This document shows, one piece after another, positions 53,501-61,259 of a stretch of DNA of 64,000 bases. The DNA comes from Lentilactobacillus sp. SPB1-3 (GTDB lineage Bacteria > Bacillota > Bacilli > Lactobacillales > Lactobacillaceae). The notes below the pieces were generated by a model. That model saw only the letters and a list, made by a program, of their open reading frames with translations, had not been told where the DNA came from and searched no databases. The stretch is from NCBI RefSeq assembly GCF_026913205.2, contig NZ_CP168151.1:372001-436000 (forward strand), given 5' to 3'. The translations under genes were made by a program, and so were the position numbers. Within the stretch, counting starts at the first letter, position 1, and every line of letters begins with the position of its first letter.

Positions 53501-54578
53501 TATGTATGAAAGATATCCTAAATTAAGGCCAGCCTTTGTATATGGTGACTTTAATAAACTTCCTGAAACAAATGGAAAATGGTCGTTTGATTTTATAGGT
53601 CCATTAGCTGATACGGATAAAATTACTAATTCTGAAGGTGAAATTCTTTGGGATAAAGAACAGAATTTGAAGATATTAAATGATATCTATAACTACAAAT
53701 TCATGCTGGTTTCCAAGGAAGTTCATGCGAATAAAGGAGCTTTATTTAATCAAACCGTTTATTCTAAATCAACAGTGGAGAATAAACGATTAATTCCAAT
53801 TAAGCAAAGTAAACCAATTGAGCTGTACGGTGGATATAGTGGTAATAACGATGCATACATGGCATTGGTTAAGTCCAAGGGTAAATTCAAGATAGTTGGT
53901 GTACCAGTAAGAGCGGTTAGTCTGTTAAATGAGGCTAAAAAAGTTAGTGAACAAAAATATATTGAAACACTGACAGAAGTATTAGTCCCTCAGTTCAATA
54001 AAAATAAGAAGAATCGTAAAACTGGTGAAATTACTATTGTCACTGATAAATTTGAAATAATAATTCCAAGAATTTTATATGGACAGTTAGTTGTCGATGG
54101 CTCTGATAAGTATACGTTGGGTAGCTCAGAGTACAAGCATAACGCTAAGCAATTAGTACTAAGTAAAAAATCAATGGAAATATTAGATAAACATCGGGAT
54201 ACTCCAGCAAATGATGATCAGTTGATCAGAGTTTTTGATGAAATTATTGGTATAGTTAATCGTCACTTTACACTTTATGATACTAGTAGATCTAGGCAGC
54301 TTTTAAGCGATGGTAGAGATAGATTTGTTGGATTACCAAACTTTAATGAGTATATTGGTAACAAATTAACCTCAATTGGTAAACGGGAAACTCTAGATAA
54401 TATTCTAAATGGATTGCATGCTAATGCGGTTAGAAAGGATCTCAAATTATTAGGATTAAAAACTCCATTCGGAATGATGCAATCGAAAGGAGGAATAGTT
54501 CTATCAGAAAATGCAAAAATTATTTACCAATCGGTGTCAGGCTTGTTTGAGCGAGAAGTAAAAATAAAGGATTTGTAA
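50520..54578 (+). CDS. cas9: Type II-A CRISPR endonuclease Cas9
   Basis: This is a 1352-residue Cas9, close in size to the S. pyogenes enzyme. RuvC-I is LGLDIGTNSVG with Asp10, followed by the arginine-rich bridge helix (RRGFRTTRRRLNRRKWRL). RuvC-II is IAIEFTRS with Glu767. The HNH domain is YDIDHVLPQAF with His848 and a NNAKSD segment. RuvC-III is NDYHHAMDGYL with His981 and Asp984. The C-terminal part is the PAM-interacting region. All nuclease residues are kept, so it should cut both strands under crRNA-tracrRNA guidance. The frame opens at TTG 50505, but GGAGGAG lies inside that extension, so ATG 50520 is the start. Confidence 0.97.
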   Translation: MTEPYTLGLDIGTNSVGFAAIDSHYQLIRAKGKNVIGVRLFEEGKTAEERRGFRTTRRRLNRRKWRLNFLNEIFAPHLAEIDETFLRRLKYSNLSNQDTNKAFSGSLLFPDKTDAEYYKNYKTIYHLRHKLMTEDRQFDLREVYLAIHHIVKYRGNFLNNTPVNQFSVGKMELDDQFDQLNEAFKNLEIDFEINTEDTNSFKDELIDNEIRKLDRQKSLKDKLAIAVSDKQIQKNNKKIASEIVKAFLGYKFKLDVILQHDTEEAKDWQLNFDDEEINDNLANLSGMMNNDELTIVEIIQNVCSQVTLATIVPEGMSLSESMIDKYYRHGKDLDKLKKLMGYLPEQQATELRSAYAKYVGSIDNVKVISRDKFYSEVQNIVDDSALAKEILEEIELDKFMPKQRTSANGSIPHQMHQIELDKIIEMQGKYYPFLLELNPNEQRQKVAKYKLDELVTFRVPYYVGPMITAEDQEKSSGKSFAWMKRKAGGDITPWNFDEKVDRMESANQFIRRMTTNDTYLFAEDVLPDESILYQKFKVLNELNMVRVDGHRLSISEKQAIFDNLFKQQKGVSVKQLQNFLISYKQYLKAPKIEGLSDPIKFNNSLGTYNELRKTFPDNIDNPDYQHDFENIIEWSTVFEDRKIYEAKLAEITWLTSSQVKSLVSLRHRGWGRLSAKLLTGVRNANGESIMDLLWNTNNNFMQIMADSEIAEQVHQMNLNFVRPDNLETILDDAYTSPQNKKAIRQVVRIVEDIVKAVGQEPAKIAIEFTRSDDERPVRTKSRYSQMLDTFESTAKDIVDEGLKDELINFADQKKMSDKYVLYFSQLGRDMYTGVPINIDDLNNYDIDHVLPQAFIKDDSLNNRVLVKKAVNNAKSDSVPYVRFSQKMGVFWRQLADAGLISKRKLKNLFTDPDSIDKYTAHGFINRQLVETSQVIKLSANILGNMYQEKGTEIIEIRAKQNTEFRKQFNLIKVREVNDYHHAMDGYLTALLGSYMYERYPKLRPAFVYGDFNKLPETNGKWSFDFIGPLADTDKITNSEGEILWDKEQNLKILNDIYNYKFMLVSKEVHANKGALFNQTVYSKSTVENKRLIPIKQSKPIELYGGYSGNNDAYMALVKSKGKFKIVGVPVRAVSLLNEAKKVSEQKYIETLTEVLVPQFNKNKKNRKTGEITIVTDKFEIIIPRILYGQLVVDGSDKYTLGSSEYKHNAKQLVLSKKSMEILDKHRDTPANDDQLIRVFDEIIGIVNRHFTLYDTSRSRQLLSDGRDRFVGLPNFNEYIGNKLTSIGKRETLDNILNGLHANAVRKDLKLLGLKTPFGMMQSKGGIVLSENAKIIYQSVSGLFEREVKIKDL

Positions 54579-54581
54579 CAT

Positions 54582-54733
54582 AAAAGCGGAGCCGCCAACC
54601 TGGCGACTCCGCTTTTATGAACTATGTATGCCCCATTAAGAGGTCAAAAGGAAAAACTAAGCGCAAAGCGCTTTGCTTGATTTTAACTAAAGGATGTTAA
54701 ATCAATAAGGTCAAGAATTGGGAGCTACCCAAC
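54582..54733 (-). ncRNA. tracrRNA (antisense between cas9 and cas1)
   Basis: The anti-repeat (54717-54691 on the minus strand) matches the CRISPR repeat over 27 bases with one mismatch. UUAAAAU then pairs with the repeat's GUUUUA as the lower stem, leaving a GA/UUAG bulge like the S. pyogenes duplex. A nexus-type hairpin (AAGC...GCTT around 54679-54660), a CCTC/GGGG hairpin and a terminator (54616-54582) follow. The length is about 150 nt. It is transcribed opposite to the cas genes. The 5' end is estimated from the promoter. Confidence 0.88.
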
Positions 54734-54739
54734 AAAATA

Positions 54740-54768
54740 AATATAATCCAATATTTAATGAAAGGCAA
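54740..54768 (-). promoter_or_regulatory. tracrRNA promoter
   Basis: On the minus strand TTGCCT (54768-54763) and TATATT (54745-54740) are spaced by 17 bases. The start would be near 54733. It lies directly upstream of, and antisense to, the cas1 start region. Confidence 0.75.
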
Positions 54769-54780
54769 GTGTTAATTACA

Positions 54781-55686
54781 GTGGGATGGAGATCAGTAAT
54801 TATTTCGCAGCATGCAAAAATGTCGTATTCAGCGAGGGCGTTAGTTGTTCAAACGAGGGATGGAATCAGTCAGATACCGATTGATGATATTGATATAGTT
54901 CTCATTGAAACCACTCAAGCAGTCTTAACAGCGGCTTTAATTAGTAAGCTAGCTGATCATCAAGTGAAGGTAATCTTCACAGACTCATCTAGTGAACCGG
55001 TGTGTGAGACAGTGGGTTATTATCCTACTAATCGAACTAGACAAAAGATTATCTCACAATGTAACTGGTCTGAAGAAAAAATGGCGACTTTATGGACTAA
55101 AATTGTCGTACATAAAATTAATAATCAAATTAAGGTATTAGAGGCTATGAACTTATCGACGACACCGCTGAATAATTCATTGGATAAGCTAGAATTTAAT
55201 GATATTACTAACCAAGAAGCTGTCGTTGCTAGAAAATATTTTCCGATACTATTTGACAAAGGATTTTCAAGAAGAAGTGGCTCAACAATTAATGCAGCCC
55301 TTAACTACGGTTATTCAATAATATTAGCATGCATTAATCAAGAAATTGTTTCGAATGGATACTTGACAAACTTGGGAATTCATCATTGTAGTGATGAAAA
55401 TCAGTTTAACTTAGGCTCGGATCTGATGGAACCATTTAGACCAATCGTTGATTACTGGGTGGCTAATCAGAAATTTAACGAGCTAACTCCTGATGTAAAG
55501 TATGGGTTAGTTCGATTGCTTAATTTGGAGATTAATTTTAACAACAGGAATATGCTGTTACGAAATGTGCTTACAGAGTATGTTCGAGGATGTTTAGAAT
55601 ATTTAGTGAGTGAGAAGAAGATGATTAAGATGGAGATGGAATTCATAAATGAGGTACCGAATAATGCGATTAATGATAATGTTTGA
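54781..55686 (+). CDS. cas1: CRISPR integrase Cas1
   Basis: This 301-residue type II-A Cas1 starts VGWRSVIISQHAKMSYS and has the metal-binding Glu in NQEAVVARKYFPILF, a His in GIHHCSDENQFNLGSDLMEPFRP, and the following Asp/Glu cluster. It integrates spacers with Cas2. The frame opens at TTG 54718, but homologues begin at MGWR, which corresponds to GTG 54781; its ribosome site (AAAGG) is weak and distant. The 5' leader contains the antisense tracrRNA promoter. It overlaps cas2. Confidence 0.95.
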   Translation: MGWRSVIISQHAKMSYSARALVVQTRDGISQIPIDDIDIVLIETTQAVLTAALISKLADHQVKVIFTDSSSEPVCETVGYYPTNRTRQKIISQCNWSEEKMATLWTKIVVHKINNQIKVLEAMNLSTTPLNNSLDKLEFNDITNQEAVVARKYFPILFDKGFSRRSGSTINAALNYGYSIILACINQEIVSNGYLTNLGIHHCSDENQFNLGSDLMEPFRPIVDYWVANQKFNELTPDVKYGLVRLLNLEINFNNRNMLLRNVLTEYVRGCLEYLVSEKKMIKMEMEFINEVPNNAINDNV

Positions 55687-55969
55687 TCTACCAGTGGAAA
55701 CATCAGACCAAAGAAGAGAATATCGTAAATTCAGAAAAGAATTAATTAATGAAGGTTTTCTGATGATTCAGTATTCTGTTTACGTAAAAGTCTGCGTAAA
55801 TAGGAAGTCAGCTAAGTTTGCGGAAGGAAGAGTAATGTCATATTTACCTAAGCATGGATTAGTACAGTCACTGATGTTGACTGAAAAACAGTATAACGAT
55901 ATGCACTTTTTGATTGGAAAGCCAGTGGATGATGTTAGAAACTCTTCTGAAAGGCTGGTGATACTATGA
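55649..55969 (+). CDS. cas2: CRISPR-associated protein Cas2
   Basis: This 106-residue protein has the type II-A Cas2 opening MRYRIMRLMIMFDLP (ferredoxin fold with the conserved Asp13) and REYRKFRKELINEGFLMIQYSVYVK. It bridges two Cas1 dimers in the integrase complex. It overlaps cas1 by 38 bases and csn2 by 4 (ATGA), so the adaptation genes are translationally coupled. Confidence 0.95.
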   Translation: MRYRIMRLMIMFDLPVETSDQRREYRKFRKELINEGFLMIQYSVYVKVCVNRKSAKFAEGRVMSYLPKHGLVQSLMLTEKQYNDMHFLIGKPVDDVRNSSERLVIL

Positions 55970-56637
55970 AATTAAGTTATGCGACTCATCAAGAAGTAGA
56001 TGTGAAAGTCGGAAAGATTAGTGTCATCGCAACGGATAATCCAGTTGTTTATCGAGACATGGTTTTTGGATTTCGAGGAAAAAATGATTTATTAAGGGTC
56101 TATGATGATCAATTCGAAGAACAGAAAATTGAATCGACAATTGATTGGCTTGGTGACGTGGCTGATGCTGAGTTCGATGTAAAAAAATATGTGACCGAAA
56201 TTTCAAAAACAACAATGGCAGGACTTACTGAAAACAATCGTAATAAAACTATAGAAGCAATTCAAAATTTATATAATGTAATTCAATCTGATTTATTTAT
56301 GGTTGATTTACCGTTACAAGTTGCAGTTGATTTAGATTTAAAAAGAGCCCTGACCTTTTGCAAAGTACACTTTGATGAAGGAGTAATGAACAATCCCTAT
56401 GGTATAATTGAGTCTGTAATTAAAGTGCATGAGGAATGCTCAATTGGTAATTGCGTCGCTTTAACTAATGTAGCTCATTACTTAGATGCGGAACAATTTA
56501 AAGATTTATGTGCATTAATTAAAGATTCGGGTCTTTCAATGATTATTATTGAATTCACAGAATTAGAATTTCAGGAGTTCTATAAAGAATGTGATTTTAC
56601 GTTCATTGATCAAGACTTTGTTGACTGGCATGGATAA
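55966..56637 (+). CDS. csn2: Type II-A adaptation protein Csn2
   Basis: This 223-residue protein matches Csn2 in length and position. The regions KLSYATHQEVDVKVGKISV at the start, NRNKTIEAIQNLYNVIQSD, and the end stretch ECDFTFIDQDFVDWHG fit the family. Csn2 forms DNA-encircling tetramers needed for spacer acquisition and defines subtype II-A. It is the last gene before the array. Confidence 0.93.
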   Translation: MKLSYATHQEVDVKVGKISVIATDNPVVYRDMVFGFRGKNDLLRVYDDQFEEQKIESTIDWLGDVADAEFDVKKYVTEISKTTMAGLTENNRNKTIEAIQNLYNVIQSDLFMVDLPLQVAVDLDLKRALTFCKVHFDEGVMNNPYGIIESVIKVHEECSIGNCVALTNVAHYLDAEQFKDLCALIKDSGLSMIIIEFTELEFQEFYKECDFTFIDQDFVDWHG

Positions 56638-56663
56638 AACTAATATTTTAATGTGAAAACAAC

Positions 56664-56899
56664 GTTTTTAGAAGGATGTTAAATCAATAAGGTTAAGAAC
56701 GAGCATGGTTATCGAAGCAATGAATGCTTCTGTTTTAGAAGGATGTTAAATCAATAAGGTTAAGAACGCAATAATTTTTCAGTGGCTAACATCGGACGTT
56801 TTAGAAGGATGTTAAATCAATAAGGTTAAGAACCAGACAGTTGTTTGGCGAACAAGTCGGCGTGTTTTAGAAGGATGTTAAATCAATATACTCAAGCCA
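56664..56899 (+). CRISPR. Type II-A CRISPR array: 4 repeats, 3 spacers
   Basis: 36-bp repeats begin GTTTTAGAAGGATGTTAAAT and end TAAGGTTAAGAAC. Repeats: 56664-56700 (37 nt, one extra T after the first G), 56732-56767, 56798-56833, 56864-56899 (last 11 bases degenerate, marking the old end). Spacers: 56701-56731 (31 nt), 56768-56797 and 56834-56863 (30 nt). The leader is the 27 or so bases after csn2. Spacer targets could not be searched. Confidence 0.95.
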
Positions 56900-56906
56900 A
56901 ATTAAG

Positions 56907-57032
56907 ATACCATTAAATCAGTTTTTAGAGGAGCTGACTTGATGGTATTTTTATTTATTTAATTTAAATGCCATGTAGGAATTCAGTTACAAAAGCTGTA
57001 TTGTAAGATGTAGATTTTCTAATAGGTTAATT
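56907..57032 (+). repeat. Intergenic repeat element, unit A
   Basis: The unit starts with a terminator-like hairpin (ATACCATTAAATCAG 56907-56921 with CTGACTTGATGGTAT 56934-56948, then TTTTATTT). About 85 further bases end in TAGATTTTCTAATAGGTTAAT. It aligns over its length with unit B next to it. The gap 56638-57250 contains the array, these two units and nothing else I can see. Confidence 0.6.
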
Positions 57033-57041
57033 CGAAATAAA

Positions 57042-57164
57042 ATGTCATAAAATCAGTTATTGAAGTTGATTTTATGGCATTTTTATTTGGGCAATGCAAC
57101 AGATATACAGGAATCTTTTTTCAGGCACTATGGCGCAGAAGTAGACGTTTCTAACGGGTTAATC
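57042..57164 (+). repeat. Intergenic repeat element, unit B
   Basis: The hairpin ATGTCATAAAATCA (57042-57055) with TGATTTTATGGCAT (57067-57080) is followed by TTTTATTT. A downstream segment ends in TAGACGTTTCTAACGGGTTAAT, the same order as unit A at roughly 60-65 percent identity by eye. Confidence 0.6.
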
Positions 57165-57250
57165 TTATGATACTAGCTGTGAGTTCATTGTTTGTTAGGT
57201 CAAGTTTATGATACGCTTGAACTAATTGATACAGATTGAGGGGATAATAA

Positions 57251-57448
57251 ATGCTCACAAACAACTCACCCAAATTAGCGATTATGATCATTTTTCAAAT
57301 CGCATGTTTAAAATTAATATTTACATATTCAGATAGCTTGTTGAATTTTTCTACACTGAATTATAGATTGTTAAAATTAGTGATTGGAATAGGTGCGTTT
57401 GCGTTCTTCGCATATCAAGAAGTTCAATTAGCTAACAACCATGACTAA
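57251..57448 (+). CDS. Small membrane protein of unknown function
   Basis: This 65-residue protein has two hydrophobic segments (LAIMIIFQIACLKLIFTY and LLKLVIGIGAFAFFAYQEV). GAGGGG lies about eight bases upstream of ATG 57251, and the hydrolase gene begins 20 bases after its stop, so the two are probably co-transcribed. I do not recognise a family. Confidence 0.72.
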   Translation: MLTNNSPKLAIMIIFQIACLKLIFTYSDSLLNFSTLNYRLLKLVIGIGAFAFFAYQEVQLANNHD

Positions 57449-57468
57449 CTTTATTAAGGAGTGACATT

Positions 57469-58182
57469 ATGAAAATCGAAACGGTTGCCTTAGATGATCA
57501 AAAAATTAGTTCATTAGATATTTATCAAAGCAATACTGATCAAAAACTACCGGGGTTAGTGATTATTGCTGGTGGTAGTTATAACCCAATTCGTGAACGT
57601 GATTCGGAGCGAGTAGCGATTACATTTGCCACGCAGGCCTTTCAGACATTTGCTGTGAAATATCCCGTAGCTGAAAATCGGAGTTATGAGGGTGCTAAGC
57701 AAGTTATTAGCGACGCATTTAAATACATAGTCGCTAATGCTGACGAGCTGCAGGTAGATGTTAATAAGTTGGGAATCATTGGCTTTTCTGCTGGTGGTCA
57801 ACTGGCCGCAGCCTATGCTGACAGCGATGATACATTGGCTAAATTTGCTATTTTAGGTTATCCAGTCATTAAACCAACGTTGGATGAACAAATGGGAGTT
57901 ACCACTGAAGATATTGTGCCACTAGTCTCTTCAACTACTCCACCAACTTTCATCTTTGGCGCAATTCAGGATGAATTAACGCCGTTCACCGAGCATATTT
58001 TGCCATATACCCAAGCACTTGCTGATAACCATGTTCCTTTTGAATTACATGAATTTGCCACTGGTAATCACGGAATGGGAATCGGTAACAAGTACACAGG
58101 AATCGTGAATGGTGATCGGATCGATGATCATTTTTCTAAGTGGTTAGGATTATCATTGGACTGGTTAAAACAAATTATTTAG
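57469..58182 (+). CDS. Alpha/beta hydrolase (esterase-like)
   Basis: This 237-residue serine hydrolase of the BD-FAE/acetyl esterase type has the oxyanion segment IIAGGSYNPIRERD, nucleophile elbow GFSAGG (about residue 105), acid Asp in GAIQDELTPF and His in TGNHGMG. It probably cleaves small acyl esters, possibly from carbohydrates. No signal peptide is present. ATG 57469 has AAGGAG. It precedes a DUF2075 ATPase by 27 bases. Confidence 0.88.
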   Translation: MKIETVALDDQKISSLDIYQSNTDQKLPGLVIIAGGSYNPIRERDSERVAITFATQAFQTFAVKYPVAENRSYEGAKQVISDAFKYIVANADELQVDVNKLGIIGFSAGGQLAAAYADSDDTLAKFAILGYPVIKPTLDEQMGVTTEDIVPLVSSTTPPTFIFGAIQDELTPFTEHILPYTQALADNHVPFELHEFATGNHGMGIGNKYTGIVNGDRIDDHFSKWLGLSLDWLKQII

Positions 58183-58209
58183 ATATCTTGGCGGAAGGGA
58201 CGACTGATA

Positions 58210-59382
58210 TTGGATTCACATACTTTAAATGCTTTTTCTGCCAACATTGATTTAACTAAGCATCAAGCTGATGTGTTAAATAAAATTACTCAATTCGTCT
58301 ATCAATATCAACAATCTGATGAACACGCAGTCTTTGTTTTAATGGGTGATGCTGGAACTGGTAAGAGTGTGATTTTGAATCAGCTGTTTACCAAATTAGC
58401 ACAAGAATTACCTGCTAGTTATTTCTTGGTTAATCACCCAGAATTGTTGAAGGTCTACCGGGAATTAGCTGGGCAGACACCGGGAATGTTGAAAAAATAT
58501 TACCAACGCCCGACATCATTTATTAATCAAATGCACAAACAAGGGCAGCAGGTTGATTTAACTGTCATTGATGAGGCCCATTTATTATTAAGTAAAGCAG
58601 ATCACTACAATAACTATTATGGTGATAATCAACTAGAAGATATCATTCAGTTGAGTCGAGTAACTGTGGTGGTTTTTGATCCAACACAAGTGTTAAAAAC
58701 TAAGAGTTATTGGGATGAACAGCGCCTGTTATCATTGATCGATTCATATCCTCATGATGTGGTACATCTAACTGAGCAATTTCGGATGCAAGCTAGCTCG
58801 GAAATGATGGCTTGGTTAGACAATCTTATATCTGGAAAACCAATCGATAAGATGCCAGAACCTGGCAATTATGATTTACGGGTCTTTTCAGATGCACAAG
58901 AGATGTATCAGATGATCATTCAACAAAATCAGCGAGTGGGATTGTCTCGCATGACCGCCACCAGTGGTTATCCATCTACGTTGGATGGTGGTAAACACTT
59001 AGTTAATGAAGGAAACTTTCATTTACCATGGGACCAATACAATTTTTCGGCCACACCATGGGCTGAACAACCCCAAACAATCAACGAAGTTGGTAGTATT
59101 TATACAGTTCAGGGGTTTGATTTGAATTATATTGGGATAATTATTGGTCCACCATTTTATTTAACGGACCAAAACAGTCTGGGAGTTGATCCAAGTAAAG
59201 CTACAGATTTAGAGGTTTTTAAACGGCGTCCAGATATGAGTACTGAAGAAATTAACGAAAGTAAGCAACTATTAATGAGAAACGCCTTAAATGTCTTGCT
59301 AAGACGAGGCATTAAGGGAATGTATTTACATGCTCATGACGAAAGGTTAGAGTCGTTTCTTGAAAAGGTCACGATGATATAG
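58210..59382 (+). CDS. DUF2075-type ATPase/helicase-like protein
   Basis: This 390-residue P-loop protein has Walker A GDAGTGKSV (about 46-54), Walker B LTVIDEAHLLL, and later helicase-like motifs (TEQFRMQ and VGSIYTVQGFDLNYIG), matching the DUF2075 (UPF0439-like) family of superfamily 1-type ATPases. Such proteins are often linked to DNA or RNA metabolism, but the cellular role is undefined. The start is TTG 58210 with AAGGGA. It is co-directional with the hydrolase gene. Confidence 0.87.
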   Translation: MDSHTLNAFSANIDLTKHQADVLNKITQFVYQYQQSDEHAVFVLMGDAGTGKSVILNQLFTKLAQELPASYFLVNHPELLKVYRELAGQTPGMLKKYYQRPTSFINQMHKQGQQVDLTVIDEAHLLLSKADHYNNYYGDNQLEDIIQLSRVTVVVFDPTQVLKTKSYWDEQRLLSLIDSYPHDVVHLTEQFRMQASSEMMAWLDNLISGKPIDKMPEPGNYDLRVFSDAQEMYQMIIQQNQRVGLSRMTATSGYPSTLDGGKHLVNEGNFHLPWDQYNFSATPWAEQPQTINEVGSIYTVQGFDLNYIGIIIGPPFYLTDQNSLGVDPSKATDLEVFKRRPDMSTEEINESKQLLMRNALNVLLRRGIKGMYLHAHDERLESFLEKVTMI

Positions 59383-59420
59383 GACAATTTAGAGTGACTA
59401 AAGCATAGGGGGAGAATGAT

Positions 59421-59780
59421 ATGGGCAGATATTCAAGTTGGTTAATCGGAATCTTGATAGTGGCAATTCTAGGCTTTGGAACTTTGTATTATCAAAATAT
59501 GGCCAGAGACTATTACTATGGTCAAGTTGGCGAATTAGCTAATGTTGACGCACGTAAAGGCAATCATAATCCGGATGTCTATTGGTACAACATCAAAGGA
59601 TACGATCGCCAAGGAAACTTCCGTGAGTTACATGTCGGTTCATATCAGGGCCACAAGTTTACTAAGGGTCGTTACCTAAAAATTGGCTGGTCACAACACA
59701 AGGGCGTTATCGATTATAAACGAGTTGACCGTGACCAAATTCCAGATAAAGCACTTAAGAAAATAGATCAACATAAATAG
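59421..59780 (+). CDS. YxeA-family secreted/anchored protein
   Basis: This 119-residue protein has an N-terminal membrane segment (WLIGILIVAILGFGTLYY) and a small extracellular domain containing DYYYGQVGELANVD, YWYNIKGYDRQGNFRELHV and KGRYLKIGWSQHKGVIDYKRV, typical of the YxeA/DUF1093 OB-like family. Its function is unknown; relatives respond to cell-envelope stress in Bacillus. The ribosome site is GGGGGAG. A strong terminator follows. Confidence 0.82.
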   Translation: MGRYSSWLIGILIVAILGFGTLYYQNMARDYYYGQVGELANVDARKGNHNPDVYWYNIKGYDRQGNFRELHVGSYQGHKFTKGRYLKIGWSQHKGVIDYKRVDRDQIPDKALKKIDQHK

Positions 59781-59785
59781 ATATA

Positions 59786-59822
59786 AAGAAGGCCTCCACA
59801 AATGTGTGGAGGCCTTCTTTAT
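59786..59822. terminator. Bidirectional terminator
   Basis: AAGAAGGCCTCCACA pairs with TGTGGAGGCCTTCTT, with A/T-rich flanks, between convergent genes. Confidence 0.9.
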
Positions 59823-59833
59823 AAGAGATGACG

Positions 59834-60571
59834 TCAAGCAAATTTTCGTTTACGTTCTTTTAATATTAATGGGATAAAAATCACTTCTGCTAATAAGAAT
59901 ATACTGATTCTGGTTGGTGAATATAGGTTTAATATATCGCCAGGATTGATAAATGAAAAATAATCTAAAAGAAAATGAATGATAATCGTCAAGACTAATG
60001 ACTCAGTTTTTAGGTATATCAGTGCAAGTAGTATTCCAACTGACATGGCTGATAACGCATTCCAAGCCACCTTCATTAAATCATTGTTTCCTATTAACAA
60101 AGTGAAGTGATTCATGCCGAAGAAGAAGCTACTTAGAAAGATTGCAAATAACTGTTTTGTATAAGTATTACCACGAAAGCTATTCATCAGGCTTGCTAAG
60201 ATTACTCCTCGAAATTGATATTCTTCAAATATTGCAGCGCCCAATGACATTAAAATATAAGGATATGCATTGGATGGAAGGATGTTAGAAGGAAATGATT
60301 GAATGATTATATACATGACTAAGACAGAAAAAGTAATCCAGAATGAACTCTTTTTCCAACTTGATTTTCCTAATTGGACTGATTGTTTCATCCAGATTTT
60401 GTTTAAAACGAATATCAGCAGAACCGATAGAAGGAATCTAACCAAAATTGATGTGATGATTCTTTGATGTAATTTCGTCGTTAGTACAATTGATCCAAGA
60501 GCTATTGCTATGGCGAGGGTGCTGGATACAAGCCAGAAGGAAATGATTATTGAAAGTCTTTTGTAGTTCAT
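59834..60571 (-). CDS. CPBP-family membrane metalloprotease (1)
   Basis: This 245-residue protein has seven or eight membrane helices. It shows the CPBP/Abi motifs: FEEYQFRG (EExxxR), FFFGMNHF (FxxxH) and HFLLDYF (HxxxD), which form the zinc or glutamyl-type active site of Rce1-like proteases. In lactobacilli such genes accompany bacteriocin loci as immunity proteins or process peptides. It has AAGGAG before ATG 60571 and follows a small lipoprotein gene (44 bases). No bacteriocin precursor was found nearby. Confidence 0.88.
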   Translation of the reverse strand: MNYKRLSIIISFWLVSSTLAIAIALGSIVLTTKLHQRIITSILVRFLLSVLLIFVLNKIWMKQSVQLGKSSWKKSSFWITFSVLVMYIIIQSFPSNILPSNAYPYILMSLGAAIFEEYQFRGVILASLMNSFRGNTYTKQLFAIFLSSFFFGMNHFTLLIGNNDLMKVAWNALSAMSVGILLALIYLKTESLVLTIIIHFLLDYFSFINPGDILNLYSPTRISIFLLAEVIFIPLILKERKRKFA

Positions 60572-60614
60572 ACAGTCTCCTTAAATTATGTATTGTTTTG
60601 TGATTTAATACCGG

Positions 60615-61022
60615 TCATACATTTTTATCAACAGGATGATTTAATTTTATGTGTTCTGATTTTGATAATTTAACTATGCAAGTTCCAATAATTGGCATTC
60701 CAGTGATTCTTGCGTATCGCGAGTTTTTATAAACTGTAATTTTGATGGTTACGTTATGAATGCGTTTATGAATTATGTATACGTAACTTTTTTTAACATA
60801 CTTAGGGATTTTCACTGTTGATATTGGTTTATAACGACTGTTTAAATGTTCAAGCTCATTGAAATGTTCTTTATTTCCTTGAGTCCTAGACACTATTTGA
60901 TTCTTTGAGTTAAGAATTTTTATGGAATTTGTACCTTTATCAGATATGCTTAAATTGTGGCATCCGGTCAACGGGAGAGCTAATGAAAACATTAAGCATA
61001 CTAGTAATACATTTTTTCTCAT
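60615..61022 (-). CDS. Small lipoprotein of unknown function
   Basis: This 135-residue protein from ATG 61022 (GGGAAAGGA upstream; the frame itself opens at 61193) has a lipoprotein signal VLLVCLMFSLALPLTGC with Cys19. The mature part is about 115 residues, basic, with KIPKYVKKSYVYIIHKRIH and KITVYKNSRYARITG. No family recognised. It is divergent from an ABC transporter and precedes a CPBP protease on the same strand, so it may belong to an envelope-defence group. Confidence 0.72.
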   Translation of the reverse strand: MRKNVLLVCLMFSLALPLTGCHNLSISDKGTNSIKILNSKNQIVSRTQGNKEHFNELEHLNSRYKPISTVKIPKYVKKSYVYIIHKRIHNVTIKITVYKNSRYARITGMPIIGTCIVKLSKSEHIKLNHPVDKNV

Positions 61023-61259
61023 CTTTAATCCTTTCCCAACTTGAAGCGCGAATTGTAGCATAAGCGAATATTTATAGTGTGAACTAAACATATGTATAAC
61101 GTCAAGAAGATTAAGATTAAATATTATGATTACATTAAATGACCGAAGATAAGCATTTCTTGATTTAACAAAGTTTTTTAAGTACGGTATCATAAATTAT
61201 AAGAGATATTTAATTTAACGATTAATTAAATGTCTGAATTTATTGATGGAGGTATTTTT

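Noticed and set aside
56921-56935. Fifth degenerate CRISPR repeat (GTTTTTAGAGGAG)
   Set aside because: It is 57 bases from the start of repeat 4 instead of the 66-67 expected, similarity stops after about 12 bases, and it forms the loop of the unit A hairpin.
61023-61193. N-terminal extension of the 60615 lipoprotein gene
   Set aside because: The extended frame lacks a ribosome site, and a perfect lipoprotein signal begins at ATG 61022 behind GGGAAAGGA.
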